Source of the DNA: Prevotella sp. UBA1395
GTDB taxonomy: Bacteria > Bacteroidota > Bacteroidia > Bacteroidales > Bacteroidaceae
Length of the DNA: 11,166 bases
NCBI GenBank assembly: GCA_002305235.1
Contig: DBQL01000119.1
Coordinates: 931 to 12,096 of the forward strand
Reading direction: 5' to 3'
Shown: one piece after another, positions 1 to 7,273 of the stretch
Layout of the letters: each line of letters begins with the position of its first letter
Position numbering within the stretch: the first letter of the stretch is position 1
Position numbers and translations under genes: made by a program
The notes under the pieces: generated by a model
Told to the model about the DNA's origin: nothing
What the model saw: the letters and a program-made list of their open reading frames with translations, nothing else
Database searches by the model: none

Positions 1-420
1 ATGATCAGTTATCAGGCAGACGGCATCGACATGCCGAAAATAAACCATCGGGAGACCTCCGCGTGGATCAAGGCCGTGGCAGAAGCTCACGGACGGCGCG
101 TGGGACAGTTGGGATATATGTTTGTCAACGACGAGAAGATTCTCGAAGTGAACAACGAATATCTCGGGCACGACTATTACACCGACATCATAACCTTTGA
201 CTACGACGAGGGAGAGGTCATCAACGGCGACATCGTCATATCCTTGGACACCGTGCGGAGCAATGCCGAACTCTATGGAAAAGACTATGACGACGAGTTG
301 CACAGGGTCATCATCCACGGCATTCTGCACCTCTGCGGCATCAATGACAAAGGTCCCGGCGAGCGCGAGATCATGGAGTCGCATGAGAACGCGGCCCTCG
401 CCATGAGGAAAGGCCGATAG
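1..420 (+). CDS. ybeY: YbeY, rRNA maturation endoribonuclease
   Basis: This 139-residue protein belongs to the UPF0054/YbeY family, a metal-dependent single-strand RNase needed for 16S rRNA 3'-end maturation and ribosome quality control in the cytoplasm. The family core is visible: N-terminal residues FVND..ILEVNNEYL (41-55), then DYYTDIITFDYDE (58-70), NGDIVISLDTV (75-85) and the metal site HGILHLCGIND (106-116). His106 and His110 match the first two zinc ligands. The third position, His in E. coli, is Asp116 here, which I recall as usual in Bacteroidetes members. Length is typical for the clade. The ATG at base 1 is taken as the start because the protein then begins like other Prevotella YbeY proteins; the window edge hides any upstream signal. 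It converges on the S41 protease gene, with a shared hairpin in the gap. Confidence 0.95.
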   Translation: MISYQADGIDMPKINHRETSAWIKAVAEAHGRRVGQLGYMFVNDEKILEVNNEYLGHDYYTDIITFDYDEGEVINGDIVISLDTVRSNAELYGKDYDDELHRVIIHGILHLCGINDKGPGEREIMESHENAALAMRKGR

Positions 421-479
421 GGCGGCGATCCGGAAACGTGACGCGCTGACCTGCCGAAACGCCACAAGGCCGCACAGCA

Positions 480-515
480 ACACCGCAAAGGCCGCATTAT
501 GACACCGCAAAGGCC
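480..515. repeat. 14-bp direct repeat pair in ybeY 3' gap
   Basis: ACACCGCAAAGGCC occurs at 480-493 and again, identical, at 502-515, a spacing of 22 bp. The second copy runs into the left arm of the hairpin at 512-550. No function is evident. Confidence 0.6.
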
Positions 516-550
516 CGGCCCCGACATCGAGGAGATGCCGGGGCCGGGCC
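512..550. terminator. GC-rich hairpin between convergent ybeY and S41 gene
   Basis: Bases 512-523 (GGCCCGGCCCCG) pair perfectly with 539-550. After one mismatch (524/538), four more pairs (525-528 with 534-537) close a 5-base loop. The hairpin lies 92 bp after the ybeY stop and 23 bp after the stop of the protease gene, so it could end transcription from both sides. There is no long T run on either strand (only TTT after the stem in the - direction), so it may act with Rho or only protect 3' ends. Confidence 0.65.
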
Positions 551-573
551 GTGTTATCGGGTCAGGGGGAAGG

Positions 574-2172
574 CTATTCGCCGCCTCCGATGACCTTCAG
601 GGCCTGCCTGACGACATGGCTCTGCTCATTGATGACCTGAAAATACTCACTCATATCCCACAGGTCGCGGGCAATGAGGGCCTTGGTCTGGGTCTTGAGA
701 TAGGGCAACGTCTGCCGCAACTCGGCCTCATCCTTGGGCGAGACCTGCACCTTCTTGCCCTCGGCCAGCATCTCGTCGATGACCGATTGGGGCACCTCGA
801 AACTGTTGAGATACTTGTCGAAGGTGGGGTATTGCGCCTTGAGCTGCGCGCGATGGTTGTCTACATATTTCAGGTAAGCGTTGATGATGATGCTCTTGGC
901 GGCGAGGCGGCGATGGAAAGCCGTGTACTGCGTGGTGTCCAAGGGCACGAAGACATCGGGCATGATGCCTCCCCCGCCATAGACCGCACGGTTGCGGCGC
1001 AGGGTGTAGTATTTCAGCGAGTCGTCAAAGTGGATGCTGTCGGCCGAATAAAGCTCTCCATGCTTGTACCGGTCGTCAAGTTCAAGCTCGTAATTCCGCT
1101 TGTCCCCCTTCTTGTAAGGCTTCTGTATGCAGCGTCCGGAGGGCGTATAGTAATGGGCAACGGTAAGTCGCATCATGCTCCCGTCGGGGAATTCGACAGG
1201 CCGTTGCACCAGTCCCTTGCCAAAACTACGGCGTCCCACCACCGTGCCACGGTCTTGATCCTGTATGGCTCCGGTGACAATCTCTGCGGCAGAGGCCGAA
1301 AATTCGTTGATAAGGACGATTATTTTGCCTGTGAGAAGCTTACCGTTGCCTCGGGCATGATACTCTTGCCGGCGCACCTTTCGGCCCTCTGTGTAGACAA
1401 TAAGGTCGTTTTCCTGCAAAAACTCGTTGGCAATCTCCACCGCGGCCTGCAAGTATCCGCCACCGTTCTCCTGCAAATCGAGGATGAGATCCTTCATCCC
1501 ACGCCGCTGAAGCTCGTCCACGCAGGTCATGAATTCCTTATAGGTGGTCTCGCCGAAACTGCCTATACGGATGTAGCCCACGCCCGGACGGATCATGTAA
1601 TAGCCGTCGATGGTCTTCACGGGAATCTTCGCGCGTGTCACGACAAAGGTCTGCACGCCGTCGACGCCACGCCTGACGATGCCGAGTTTCACCTTGGTTC
1701 CCTTGGGTCCGCGCAGTCGGCGCATGATCTCTTCGCGTGCCATCTTCACGCCGGCGATGGCAGTATCGTTCACCGAGACGATGCGGTCGCCGGCAAGGAT
1801 GCCCACCTTCTCGGAAGGTCCGTTGGTCACCGGCTGGATGACAATCAGGGTATCAGACTGCATATTGAACTGCACGCCGATGCCTTCGAACGACCCATTG
1901 AGCGATTCGGTCATCGACTTGGTCTCCTTGGCGGTGGTGTACGAGGAGTGTGGGTCGAGCTTCTCGAGCATGCCGCGGATGCCATCCTCGACAAGTCGTT
2001 GCTCATCGACAGAGTCGACATACATGTTGGTGATGGCCATCTCGGCAATCTGCATCTTCCGAATAGGAGAGTCGGAGCCGAGGTTGAGGCGGAACTGTGC
2101 TTCTGCGAGGCTCGGCAGGAGCATCGTCAGAAGCGATATGATGATGAGTTTCTTCATTGCTTGATGTTTCAT
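574..2172 (-). CDS. S41 family C-terminal processing peptidase (CtpA/Prc-like)
   Basis: This 532-residue exported serine protease belongs to the carboxyl-terminal processing family, which trims or degrades periplasmic proteins from their C-termini. An N-terminal signal peptide is clear: a lysine pair, then LIIISLLTMLLPSLAEA (residues 9-25). A helical region with LEKLDPHSSYTT (69-80) precedes a PDZ domain at about 88-180, with GIGVQF and the loop around AGDRIVSVND. The S41 catalytic domain spans about 195-415. Its Ser-Lys dyad is Ser294 in NEFSASAAE and Lys319 in RSFGKGLVQ, 25 residues apart as in E. coli Prc. The C-terminal 100 residues are helical. The start at 2172 has an AAGAGA stretch just upstream; a second ATG five codons in (2157) is also possible. 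Substrate unknown. Confidence in the family is high. Confidence 0.94.
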   Translation of the reverse strand: MKHQAMKKLIIISLLTMLLPSLAEAQFRLNLGSDSPIRKMQIAEMAITNMYVDSVDEQRLVEDGIRGMLEKLDPHSSYTTAKETKSMTESLNGSFEGIGVQFNMQSDTLIVIQPVTNGPSEKVGILAGDRIVSVNDTAIAGVKMAREEIMRRLRGPKGTKVKLGIVRRGVDGVQTFVVTRAKIPVKTIDGYYMIRPGVGYIRIGSFGETTYKEFMTCVDELQRRGMKDLILDLQENGGGYLQAAVEIANEFLQENDLIVYTEGRKVRRQEYHARGNGKLLTGKIIVLINEFSASAAEIVTGAIQDQDRGTVVGRRSFGKGLVQRPVEFPDGSMMRLTVAHYYTPSGRCIQKPYKKGDKRNYELELDDRYKHGELYSADSIHFDDSLKYYTLRRNRAVYGGGGIMPDVFVPLDTTQYTAFHRRLAAKSIIINAYLKYVDNHRAQLKAQYPTFDKYLNSFEVPQSVIDEMLAEGKKVQVSPKDEAELRQTLPYLKTQTKALIARDLWDMSEYFQVINEQSHVVRQALKVIGGGE

Positions 2173-2525
2173 TGTTCTCTTATGAGATGTTGTTGAATAT
2201 TTTCACGCAGAGGCGCAGAGTAATCAGAGACTTCGTGTCAGAGGGTTCGCGCGCTGCGCGGAGGGACAAGAGGTCATGCTGTGAGACCTTTTTCACTAAA
2301 GACCAAAGAGCTTTGAGCCGTGTTTCTTTACTCTCGACGTATAGCCTCTGTATTGTTATAATATAACTTGCTCGTCACAATCAATGATATATTGAATGGG
2401 AATATTGAAAGGATTGATTGGTAAGGAGGGGGCGTTGGTTGTGGATAATGGATGGGGTTGATGCGTATTTGAGGAGACATTGGATGGAAATCTCGGAGGA
2501 TACTCATGGATTTGAATGGAGATTA
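2173..2525. other. AT-rich gap between S41 gene and GxxExxY gene
   Basis: This stretch of 353 bp has no credible gene. It holds the left copy of the 20-bp inverted repeat (2203-2222), a small GC hairpin (CGCGC-GCT-GCGCG near 2229-2241) and a very AT-rich part (about 32% GC by hand count over 2341-2400). The last 120 bp are purine-rich with many GGA/GGAT words. I found no Bacteroidetes promoter for the protease gene here. Confidence 0.6.
2203..2222 (+). repeat. Left copy of 20-bp inverted repeat
   Basis: TCACGCAGAGGCGCAGAGTA at 2203-2222 is the exact reverse complement of 3255-3274. The two copies face each other around the GxxExxY gene and the 44-bp array, spanning 1072 bp in all. Confidence 0.9.
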
Positions 2526-2918
2526 TCAATAGTGATTCACCACTCTTTGTATCCCGTCCTTGAGCTTTTCAACATCAAAATTGATGAGATAGCCCAACTT
2601 AACGTCCACCAATCGCATGTATGTAAGCAATTGTTTGTAATGAACGGGTTGCACTTCCATTACCGATTTAACCTCAACGATCACCTGACGGTCGACCAAC
2701 AAGTCAAGTCTCAGTTCCTGACCCAATTCTATTCCCTTGTATTTTATTTTGACCGGCACTTGCGTTTCCACCTGAAATCCGTTCAATCGCAGTTCGTGCG
2801 CCATTGCCTTTTCGTAGATATTTTCCAACAATCCCGGTCCCAAGGCCGTATGGACAGCATACGCACACGCCAGCAATCGATGCGTATAATCCTGCGTTAT
2901 GGGTTCATTCCTTTCCAT
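2526..2918 (-). CDS. GxxExxY protein, PD-(D/E)XK nuclease-like
   Basis: This 130-residue protein matches the small GxxExxY family, placed in the PD-(D/E)XK nuclease-like superfamily; its biological role is not established. The naming motif is Gly29-Glu32-Tyr35 in GPGLLENIYEKA. A nuclease-type core follows: Asp72 in LRLDLLV and Glu82-x-Lys84 in VIVEVKS, giving D-x9-ExK. The C-terminal block QLLTYMRLVDVKLGYLINF (97-115) is also typical. I start it at the ATG at 2918, preceded by AAAGGA at a good distance. The frame is open to a TTG at 2954, but the shorter form fits the family length. GC is about 44% by hand count of four sequence lines, against about 62% in sampled lines of the S41 and parE genes, which suggests acquisition. 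Tandem repeats and an inverted repeat lie around it. Confidence 0.88.
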   Translation of the reverse strand: MERNEPITQDYTHRLLACAYAVHTALGPGLLENIYEKAMAHELRLNGFQVETQVPVKIKYKGIELGQELRLDLLVDRQVIVEVKSVMEVQPVHYKQLLTYMRLVDVKLGYLINFDVEKLKDGIQRVVNHY

Positions 2919-3003
2919 TTCATTCCTTTGTTGATCTATCACATTTATTGCCAAAATCTATCATCATTGCCATTTGGCAATCCCTCCCAACACTCCACAA
3001 CAT

Positions 3004-3258
3004 AGTATGAGCCTCTCAAAGCGCAGCCTCCGAATACTCACCAATGCAGTATGAGCCTCTCAAAGCGCTGCCTCCGAATACCCACCAACGCAGTATGAGC
3101 CTCTCAAAGCACAGCCTCCGAATACTCACCAAAGCAGTATGAGCCTCTCAACGCGCAGCCTCCGAATACTCACCAACGCAGTATGAGCCTCTCAAAGCGC
3201 AGCCTCCGAATACCCACCAACGCAGTATGAGCCTCTCAAAGCGAAGCCTCCGAATACT
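3004..3258 (+). repeat. 44-bp tandem array, six units
   Basis: Units start at 3004, 3048, 3092, 3136, 3180 and 3224, exactly 44 bp apart, each opening AGTATGAGCCTCTCAA. They differ at a few positions (for example GCGCAG, GCGCTG, GCACAG or GCGAAG in the middle, ACTCACC or ACCCACC later). The sixth loses the pattern after GAATACT, where the inverted repeat begins. There are no unique spacers between units. Confidence 0.95.
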
Positions 3259-3274
3259 CTGCGCCTCTGCGTGA
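3255..3274 (-). repeat. Right copy of 20-bp inverted repeat
   Basis: Reads TCACGCAGAGGCGCAGAGTA on the - strand, identical to 2203-2222 on the + strand. It sits exactly where the 44-bp array ends and the 22-bp array begins, sharing a few bases with each. Confidence 0.9.
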
Positions 3275-3433
3275 GCCAACCTAAGCGTCAGCGTGAGCCA
3301 ACCTAAGCCTCTCCGTGAGCCAACCTAAGCCTCTCCGTGAGCCAACCTAAACCTCTCCGTGAGCCAACCTAAGCCTCAGCGTGAGCCAACCTAAGCCTCA
3401 GCGTGAGCCAACCTAAACCTCAGCGTGAGCCAA
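3271..3433 (+). repeat. 22-bp tandem array, eight units
   Basis: Units start at 3271, 3293, 3315, 3337, 3359, 3381, 3403 and 3425 (the last is partial), all 22 bp apart, with the pattern GTGAGCCAACCTAAGCCTCAGC. The variable part is the last third (CGTCAGC, CCTCTCC, CCTCAGC). CTCA-GCG-TGAG forms a small hairpin across some unit borders. The array ends 15 bp before the stop codon of parE. Its period is half that of the neighbouring array. Confidence 0.95.
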
Positions 3434-3448
3434 GAACTCGAACACCTC

Positions 3449-5425
3449 TTATTCTTCTTGGGCAAGATCTTCCTCCACCACAAGGTTGTCGATGATAAAG
3501 TTTTGGCGTTCCATCGTGTTCTTGCCCATGTAATATTCGAGGAGTTTCTGTACTTGGTCGGTCTTGTGCAGGGTCACCTGTTCGAGCCTCATATCCGGCC
3601 CGATGAAATGCGAGAACTCGTCGGGCGAGATCTCTCCGAGGCCCTTGAAGCGTGTGATTTCCGGGTCAGGGCCGAGCGCTTTGATGGCGTTCAGGCGCTC
3701 CTCCTCGGAATAGCAGTAGAGCGTGATGAAGTCGCTCTTCTTCTCTCCCTTGAGCAGTCGGGCATCGGCATCGGCCACCACCTTCTTATCCTTGATCTTC
3801 GTGCGCCGGTTTCGCACCCTGAAGAGCGGTGTCTGCAGCACGAATACATGTCCTTTCTTGATCAGCTCGGGATAGAACTGAAGGAAAAACGTGATGATGA
3901 GCAGTCGGATGTGCATGCCGTCGACATCGGCATCGGTAGCCACGATAACCTTGTTGTAGCGCAGGTTGTCGAGTCCCTCCTCGATATCGAGGGCGGCTTG
4001 AAGCAGGTTAAACTCCTCGTTCTCATAGACCACCTTCTTCGTCAGTCCGAAGCAGTTGAGCGGTTTGCCGCGCAATGAGAACACCGCCTGCGTGTTCACG
4101 TCGCGGCTTTTGGTAATGCTGCCACTCGCCGAGTCGCCCTCGGTGATGAATATCGACGACAATTCCTTGCGGTCGTTCTTGGCATCAGAGAAGTGTATGC
4201 GACAGTCGCGTAGTTTCCTGTTGTGCAGGCTCGCCTTCTTGGCGCGTTCGCGTGCGAGCTTGGTCACGCCGGCCATAGCCTTACGCTCGTGCTCGCTCTC
4301 CTTGATTTTTGCCTCGAGGATGTCGGCCACGTCTTCCTTATGGATGTGCAGGAAATTGTCCACCTCGCGCTTAAGGAAGTCTCCCACATACTTGTTGATG
4401 GTGTCTGCGCCGGGTGCCATGAGCGTGGAGCCGAGCTTAATCTTGGTTTGACTCTCGAAAACCGGCTCTTCGACGTTCACCGCGATGGCCGCCACCATGC
4501 CGTTACGGATATCGGTGTATTCGTAGTTTTTGTCGAAAAACTCCTTGATGGTCTTGGCGATGTGCTCTTTGAACGCACTCTGGTGAGTGCCGCCCTGCGT
4601 GGTGTGCTGCCCGTTGACGAAGCTATGATACTCCTCGCCATACTGGTTTGTATGTGTGAAGGCGATCTCGATATCCTCACCCTTGATATGGATGATGGGG
4701 TAAAGGCAGTCTACGGTCATGTTGTCGTTGAGCAGATCTTCCAGTCCGTTGCGGCTCTTGATACGCCTACCGTTATACATGATGGTCAGTCCGGAGTTGA
4801 GATAGGTGTAGTTGCGCAGCATGGTCTCCACGATTTCGTCATGGAACTGATAGTTCTTGAACAGGGTATCGTCGGGTTGGAAGAAGATGAACGTACCGTT
4901 CTCGTCGGCTGTTTTCGAGGTCTTGTCGCTGAGTTTCTGTCCTTTGGAAAACTCAATGGTCCTCACCTTGCCGTCTCGGAAGCTCCTCACCTCGAACTTG
5001 GAGCTGAGGGCATTGACGGCCTTCACGCCCACGCCGTTTAGTCCGACGCTCTTCTTGAACGCCTTGGAGTCGTACTTTCCACCCGTGTTCAGCACCGACA
5101 CCGCTTCCTCGAGCTTGCCCTGCGGAATGCCGCGGCCGTAGTCGCGGACGGTCACTCGCAGGTTATCCTCGATGTCGACCTCTATGCGGTCGCCCGCGTT
5201 CATCTTGAACTCGTCTATCGAATTGTCGAGCACCTCTTTGAGAAGCACGTACACCCCGTCTTCGGGCAGCGTGCCGTCGCCCAACCTTCCGATGTACATT
5301 CCGGGTCGGGTGCGCACATGTTCCATGTCACTCAAATGCCGGATATTGTCATCGGTGTAATCAAGTGAGAGGGGTTGGGAATCGATTTGTCGCTCGTCGG
5401 AATCTATATGTTTGTCTTCTGCCAT
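3449..5425 (-). CDS. parE: DNA topoisomerase IV subunit B (ParE)
   Basis: This 658-residue protein is the ATPase subunit of a type IIA topoisomerase, which works with ParC to unlink daughter chromosomes. GHKL ATPase motifs are present: EVLDNSIDE (Glu64, Asn68), RDYGRGIP (Asp95) and [14 protein letters not shown] (128-141). The QTK loop lysine is at 328 (ESQTKIK). The TOPRIM domain shows [10 protein letters not shown] (Glu429) and TDADVDGMH (Asp498, 500, 502). [13 protein letters not shown] (592-604) follows. EGDSASGS with [18 protein letters not shown] reads as ParE rather than GyrB, whose version is usually EGDSAGG. A lysine-rich stretch at 537-566 looks like an insertion before LYCYSEEE. 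The ATG at 5425 gives a full N-terminus. The GNAT-like gene ends 52 bp upstream on the same strand and the two are probably co-transcribed. A 22-bp repeat array follows the stop. Confidence 0.95.
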   Translation of the reverse strand: MAEDKHIDSDERQIDSQPLSLDYTDDNIRHLSDMEHVRTRPGMYIGRLGDGTLPEDGVYVLLKEVLDNSIDEFKMNAGDRIEVDIEDNLRVTVRDYGRGIPQGKLEEAVSVLNTGGKYDSKAFKKSVGLNGVGVKAVNALSSKFEVRSFRDGKVRTIEFSKGQKLSDKTSKTADENGTFIFFQPDDTLFKNYQFHDEIVETMLRNYTYLNSGLTIMYNGRRIKSRNGLEDLLNDNMTVDCLYPIIHIKGEDIEIAFTHTNQYGEEYHSFVNGQHTTQGGTHQSAFKEHIAKTIKEFFDKNYEYTDIRNGMVAAIAVNVEEPVFESQTKIKLGSTLMAPGADTINKYVGDFLKREVDNFLHIHKEDVADILEAKIKESEHERKAMAGVTKLARERAKKASLHNRKLRDCRIHFSDAKNDRKELSSIFITEGDSASGSITKSRDVNTQAVFSLRGKPLNCFGLTKKVVYENEEFNLLQAALDIEEGLDNLRYNKVIVATDADVDGMHIRLLIITFFLQFYPELIKKGHVFVLQTPLFRVRNRRTKIKDKKVVADADARLLKGEKKSDFITLYCYSEEERLNAIKALGPDPEITRFKGLGEISPDEFSHFIGPDMRLEQVTLHKTDQVQKLLEYYMGKNTMERQNFIIDNLVVEEDLAQEE

Positions 5426-5477
5426 TGCTATGTTGTAAGTAATCTGTGATCATTACGCCCGAAAGGATCATGCGCCT

Positions 5478-6617
5478 TTACAGCGTCTTTCTGAAACAAC
5501 GCCTGCGTTTATGGTTGATATGCTCAAACGCGCTCCACTGTCCCTGCACGCCGGTGTTGTTTTCCATCTCCACCTGCGACTCGCCCCATTTGAAACCGGC
5601 CTTGATGTATCTCGGGATGAGGTCGGCAAAGATGAGTGCGTTGGCACCCTTGGACCGGTATTCGGGCAAGACGCCGATGAGCAACAGGTCTACGCCCTCG
5701 GTCTTTCCAAACTTGATGGCCCTGAGCAGGTGCCACCAGCCGAAGGGGAACAGTCGGCCGCGGCGGCATTTCTGCAACGCCTTGGACAGCGAGGGGATGG
5801 TGATGGCGATGCCCACGATCTTGTCATCCTTATTGGCATCGACCACGACGGTGACGAAATCAAAGTTGACCGCCGGCAGGAACATCTTGACATATTGGTC
5901 GATCTGCTTGTCGGTGAGCGACACGAAGCCGTAGAGATCGACGTATGTCTCGTTGATGATCTCGAAGAGGCGGCGGCCGTATCCGTTGTCGACGTCTTTA
6001 CGATTGAGCTTTTTCACCCGCAGGTTATACCGCTGCTCGATCATCGAGGCGAGCTTTGTGAACTTCTCGGGAACGGTATCGGGCATGGGCAGGAAATACT
6101 CCACGTAGTCGTTGTCTTTCTCCCATCCGCCCATCTGCTCGATGTGGCGGGGATAGTATTCGTAGTTGTAGATGGTGGCCATCGTGCCGAGTTTGTCGAA
6201 TCCCCATGTGAGCATGCCCTCGGGGTCCATATCGGTGAAGCCCAACGGGCCCACCACTGCCGTCATGCCCTTGGAGCGACCGTAGTCGGCCACGGCATCG
6301 AGCAAGGCGCGGCTCACCTCGATGTCGTCGATGAAATCGAGCCACCCGAAGCGCACGTCGGACTGCGCCCAACGATCGTTGGCACGGTGATTGATGATGG
6401 CGGCCACGCGACCGGCCAACCGTCCGTCCTTATAGGCAAGGAAATACTCGGCCTCGCAGAACTCGAATGCCGCGTTGCGGTCTTTGCTCAGAGTGTTCAG
6501 CTCATCGTTGTAAAGTGAAGGAACATCGTAGGGACTTCCTTCGTAAAGGTCGTAATGAAAATTGATGAAGCTGTCGAGTTGCTTCCTGTTCTCCACCCTC
6601 TTGATTTCTACAGACAT
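5478..6617 (-). CDS. GNAT-like N-acyltransferase family protein, substrate unknown
   Basis: This 379-residue cytoplasmic protein is a type common and conserved in Bacteroidetes, usually annotated only as N-acetyltransferase or hypothetical. The N-terminal half (about 1-180) holds conserved blocks FHYDLYEGSPYDVPSLY (20-36), AGRVAAIINHRAN (68-80), FGWLDFIDD (90-98) and VVGPLGFTDMDPEGML (121-136). The C-terminal half carries a GNAT motif-A-like segment, LLLIGVLPEYRSKGANALIF (311-330), where the RSKGAN loop would hold the pyrophosphate of acyl-CoA, then EMENNTGVQGQW (350-361). The two-lobed layout suggests tandem GNAT folds. The start at 6617 lies about 35-40 nt after a predicted promoter. parE follows 52 bp downstream on the same strand, probably in one operon. 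I infer fold and family; the acceptor substrate cannot be told from sequence. Confidence 0.8.
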   Translation of the reverse strand: MSVEIKRVENRKQLDSFINFHYDLYEGSPYDVPSLYNDELNTLSKDRNAAFEFCEAEYFLAYKDGRLAGRVAAIINHRANDRWAQSDVRFGWLDFIDDIEVSRALLDAVADYGRSKGMTAVVGPLGFTDMDPEGMLTWGFDKLGTMATIYNYEYYPRHIEQMGGWEKDNDYVEYFLPMPDTVPEKFTKLASMIEQRYNLRVKKLNRKDVDNGYGRRLFEIINETYVDLYGFVSLTDKQIDQYVKMFLPAVNFDFVTVVVDANKDDKIVGIAITIPSLSKALQKCRRGRLFPFGWWHLLRAIKFGKTEGVDLLLIGVLPEYRSKGANALIFADLIPRYIKAGFKWGESQVEMENNTGVQGQWSAFEHINHKRRRCFRKTL

Positions 6618-6657
6618 GAATGAGATAATGAATTGATGTTTAATGCGTTTTAGTCTG

Positions 6658-6688
6658 CAAAAATAAGAAATTTAGGGCAGAAAGCAAA
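6658..6688 (-). promoter_or_regulatory. Bacteroidetes-type promoter for GNAT-like gene and parE
   Basis: On the - strand, TTTG at 6688-6685 is followed after 19 bases by TATTTTTG at 6665-6658. This is an exact match to the Bacteroidetes primary sigma factor consensus TTTG / TAnnTTTG. Transcription would start near 6651, leaving a leader of about 35 nt before the ATG at 6617. No comparable promoter is visible in the 52-bp gap before parE, in line with an operon. Confidence 0.75.
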
Positions 6689-6730
6689 AATAAACGCCCA
6701 TTTTATCGCAACTTTGTTGCCGTGGCGGGC

Positions 6731-6752
6731 CACAGGCGTGTCACAGGCGTGT
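6731..6752. repeat. Tandem 11-bp duplication
   Basis: CACAGGCGTGT is present twice in direct tandem, 6731-6741 and 6742-6752, upstream of the promoter of the GNAT-like gene. Function, if any, is not evident; it is probably a slippage product. Confidence 0.7.
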
Positions 6753-7036
6753 ATACGGGCTGTCGACAGATGGGAAAATGTGCAAAGAGAGCGGAACCAC
6801 GCCTCGGCGGTCATGCCACCGACCGGCGGACGCAGGCCCGACACAGCCCGTCGGTGCCGTGGCGCGGGGCTTGGCACGGAGACGGGAAACACAAAAGATT
6901 GTCAAGAAAGTTCTGAAAAAAACGGCAAAGAAATTTTCGTCTTCCGGAAACGCCCGTCACCTTGGAAGCGGAGAAAAACGGCAGCCCGCAGCCCCGAAAA
7001 CGGCATTTCCCGGCGAAAAAGACCGAAAGGCCGTGC

Positions 7037-7129
7037 GAAAAGACAGTCATCGCGCGACGAAAAGGCCCGCATCGCATCGCGAAAAAGCCCTTATTGCCGC
7101 GAGAAAAGATAGTCATCGCAAGGCGAAAA
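7037..7129. repeat. Imperfect 27-bp direct repeat pair in GAAAA-rich DNA
   Basis: Bases 7037-7063 and 7103-7129 match at 23 of 27 positions; both open with GAAAAGA, share AGTCATCGC and close with CGAAAA. Shorter related pieces (GCGAAAAAG, GACGAAAAG) lie between them. The - strand open frame over this part repeats a phrase like AMTIFS because of these copies, which argues that it is repeat DNA rather than a gene. Confidence 0.65.
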
Positions 7130-7273
7130 AATGTCAAGAAAACACAACTCGCTGTGTATAAGAGAGTTTAAAGTCGCACATTTTCGGCGTGTAGCGAGCG
7201 GGAGGAAGACTGTTTCAGAATACGGCCGGCATACGGGCACAATGGTCAAGGTTTTTCATGGCAATATGTCGTG

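Larger units (their letters stand above)
2955..3448. other. Repeat-filled gap between GxxExxY gene and parE
   Basis: This 494-bp gap is almost wholly tandem repeat: six 44-bp units (3004-3258), a junction carrying the right 20-bp inverted repeat (3255-3274), and eight 22-bp units (3271-3433, the last partial). Neither period is a multiple of 3, so no frame is carried through the arrays and they are not coding. The 15 bases between the last unit and the parE stop hold no obvious terminator. Confidence 0.85.

Noticed and set aside
499..2196. A 565-codon + strand open frame opposite the S41 protease gene
   Set aside because: It is antisense to a gene with signal peptide, PDZ domain and full catalytic dyad. 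Its product has no recognisable domain and is explained by the GC-rich codon pattern of the real gene.
2919..2954. Longer GxxExxY protein from the TTG at 2954
   Set aside because: The ATG at 2918 has AAAGGA upstream and gives the usual family length.
3004..3433. Direct repeats considered as a CRISPR array
   Set aside because: Units follow each other without unique spacers, the repeat itself varies, and no cas gene is near.
7153..7165. TGTGTATAAGAGA, a 13-base match to the Tn5 mosaic end / Nextera adapter
   Set aside because: Only the core of the 19-base end is present, flanking bases differ, there is no partner end and the surrounding sequence is continuous. A library artefact cannot be excluded but is not supported.
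6714..7171. Several overlapping Lys/Arg-rich + strand frames and a - strand frame (6811-7137)
   Set aside because: All cover the same low-complexity GAAAA-rich DNA in different frames, with repeated phrases caused by DNA repeats and no recognisable family.
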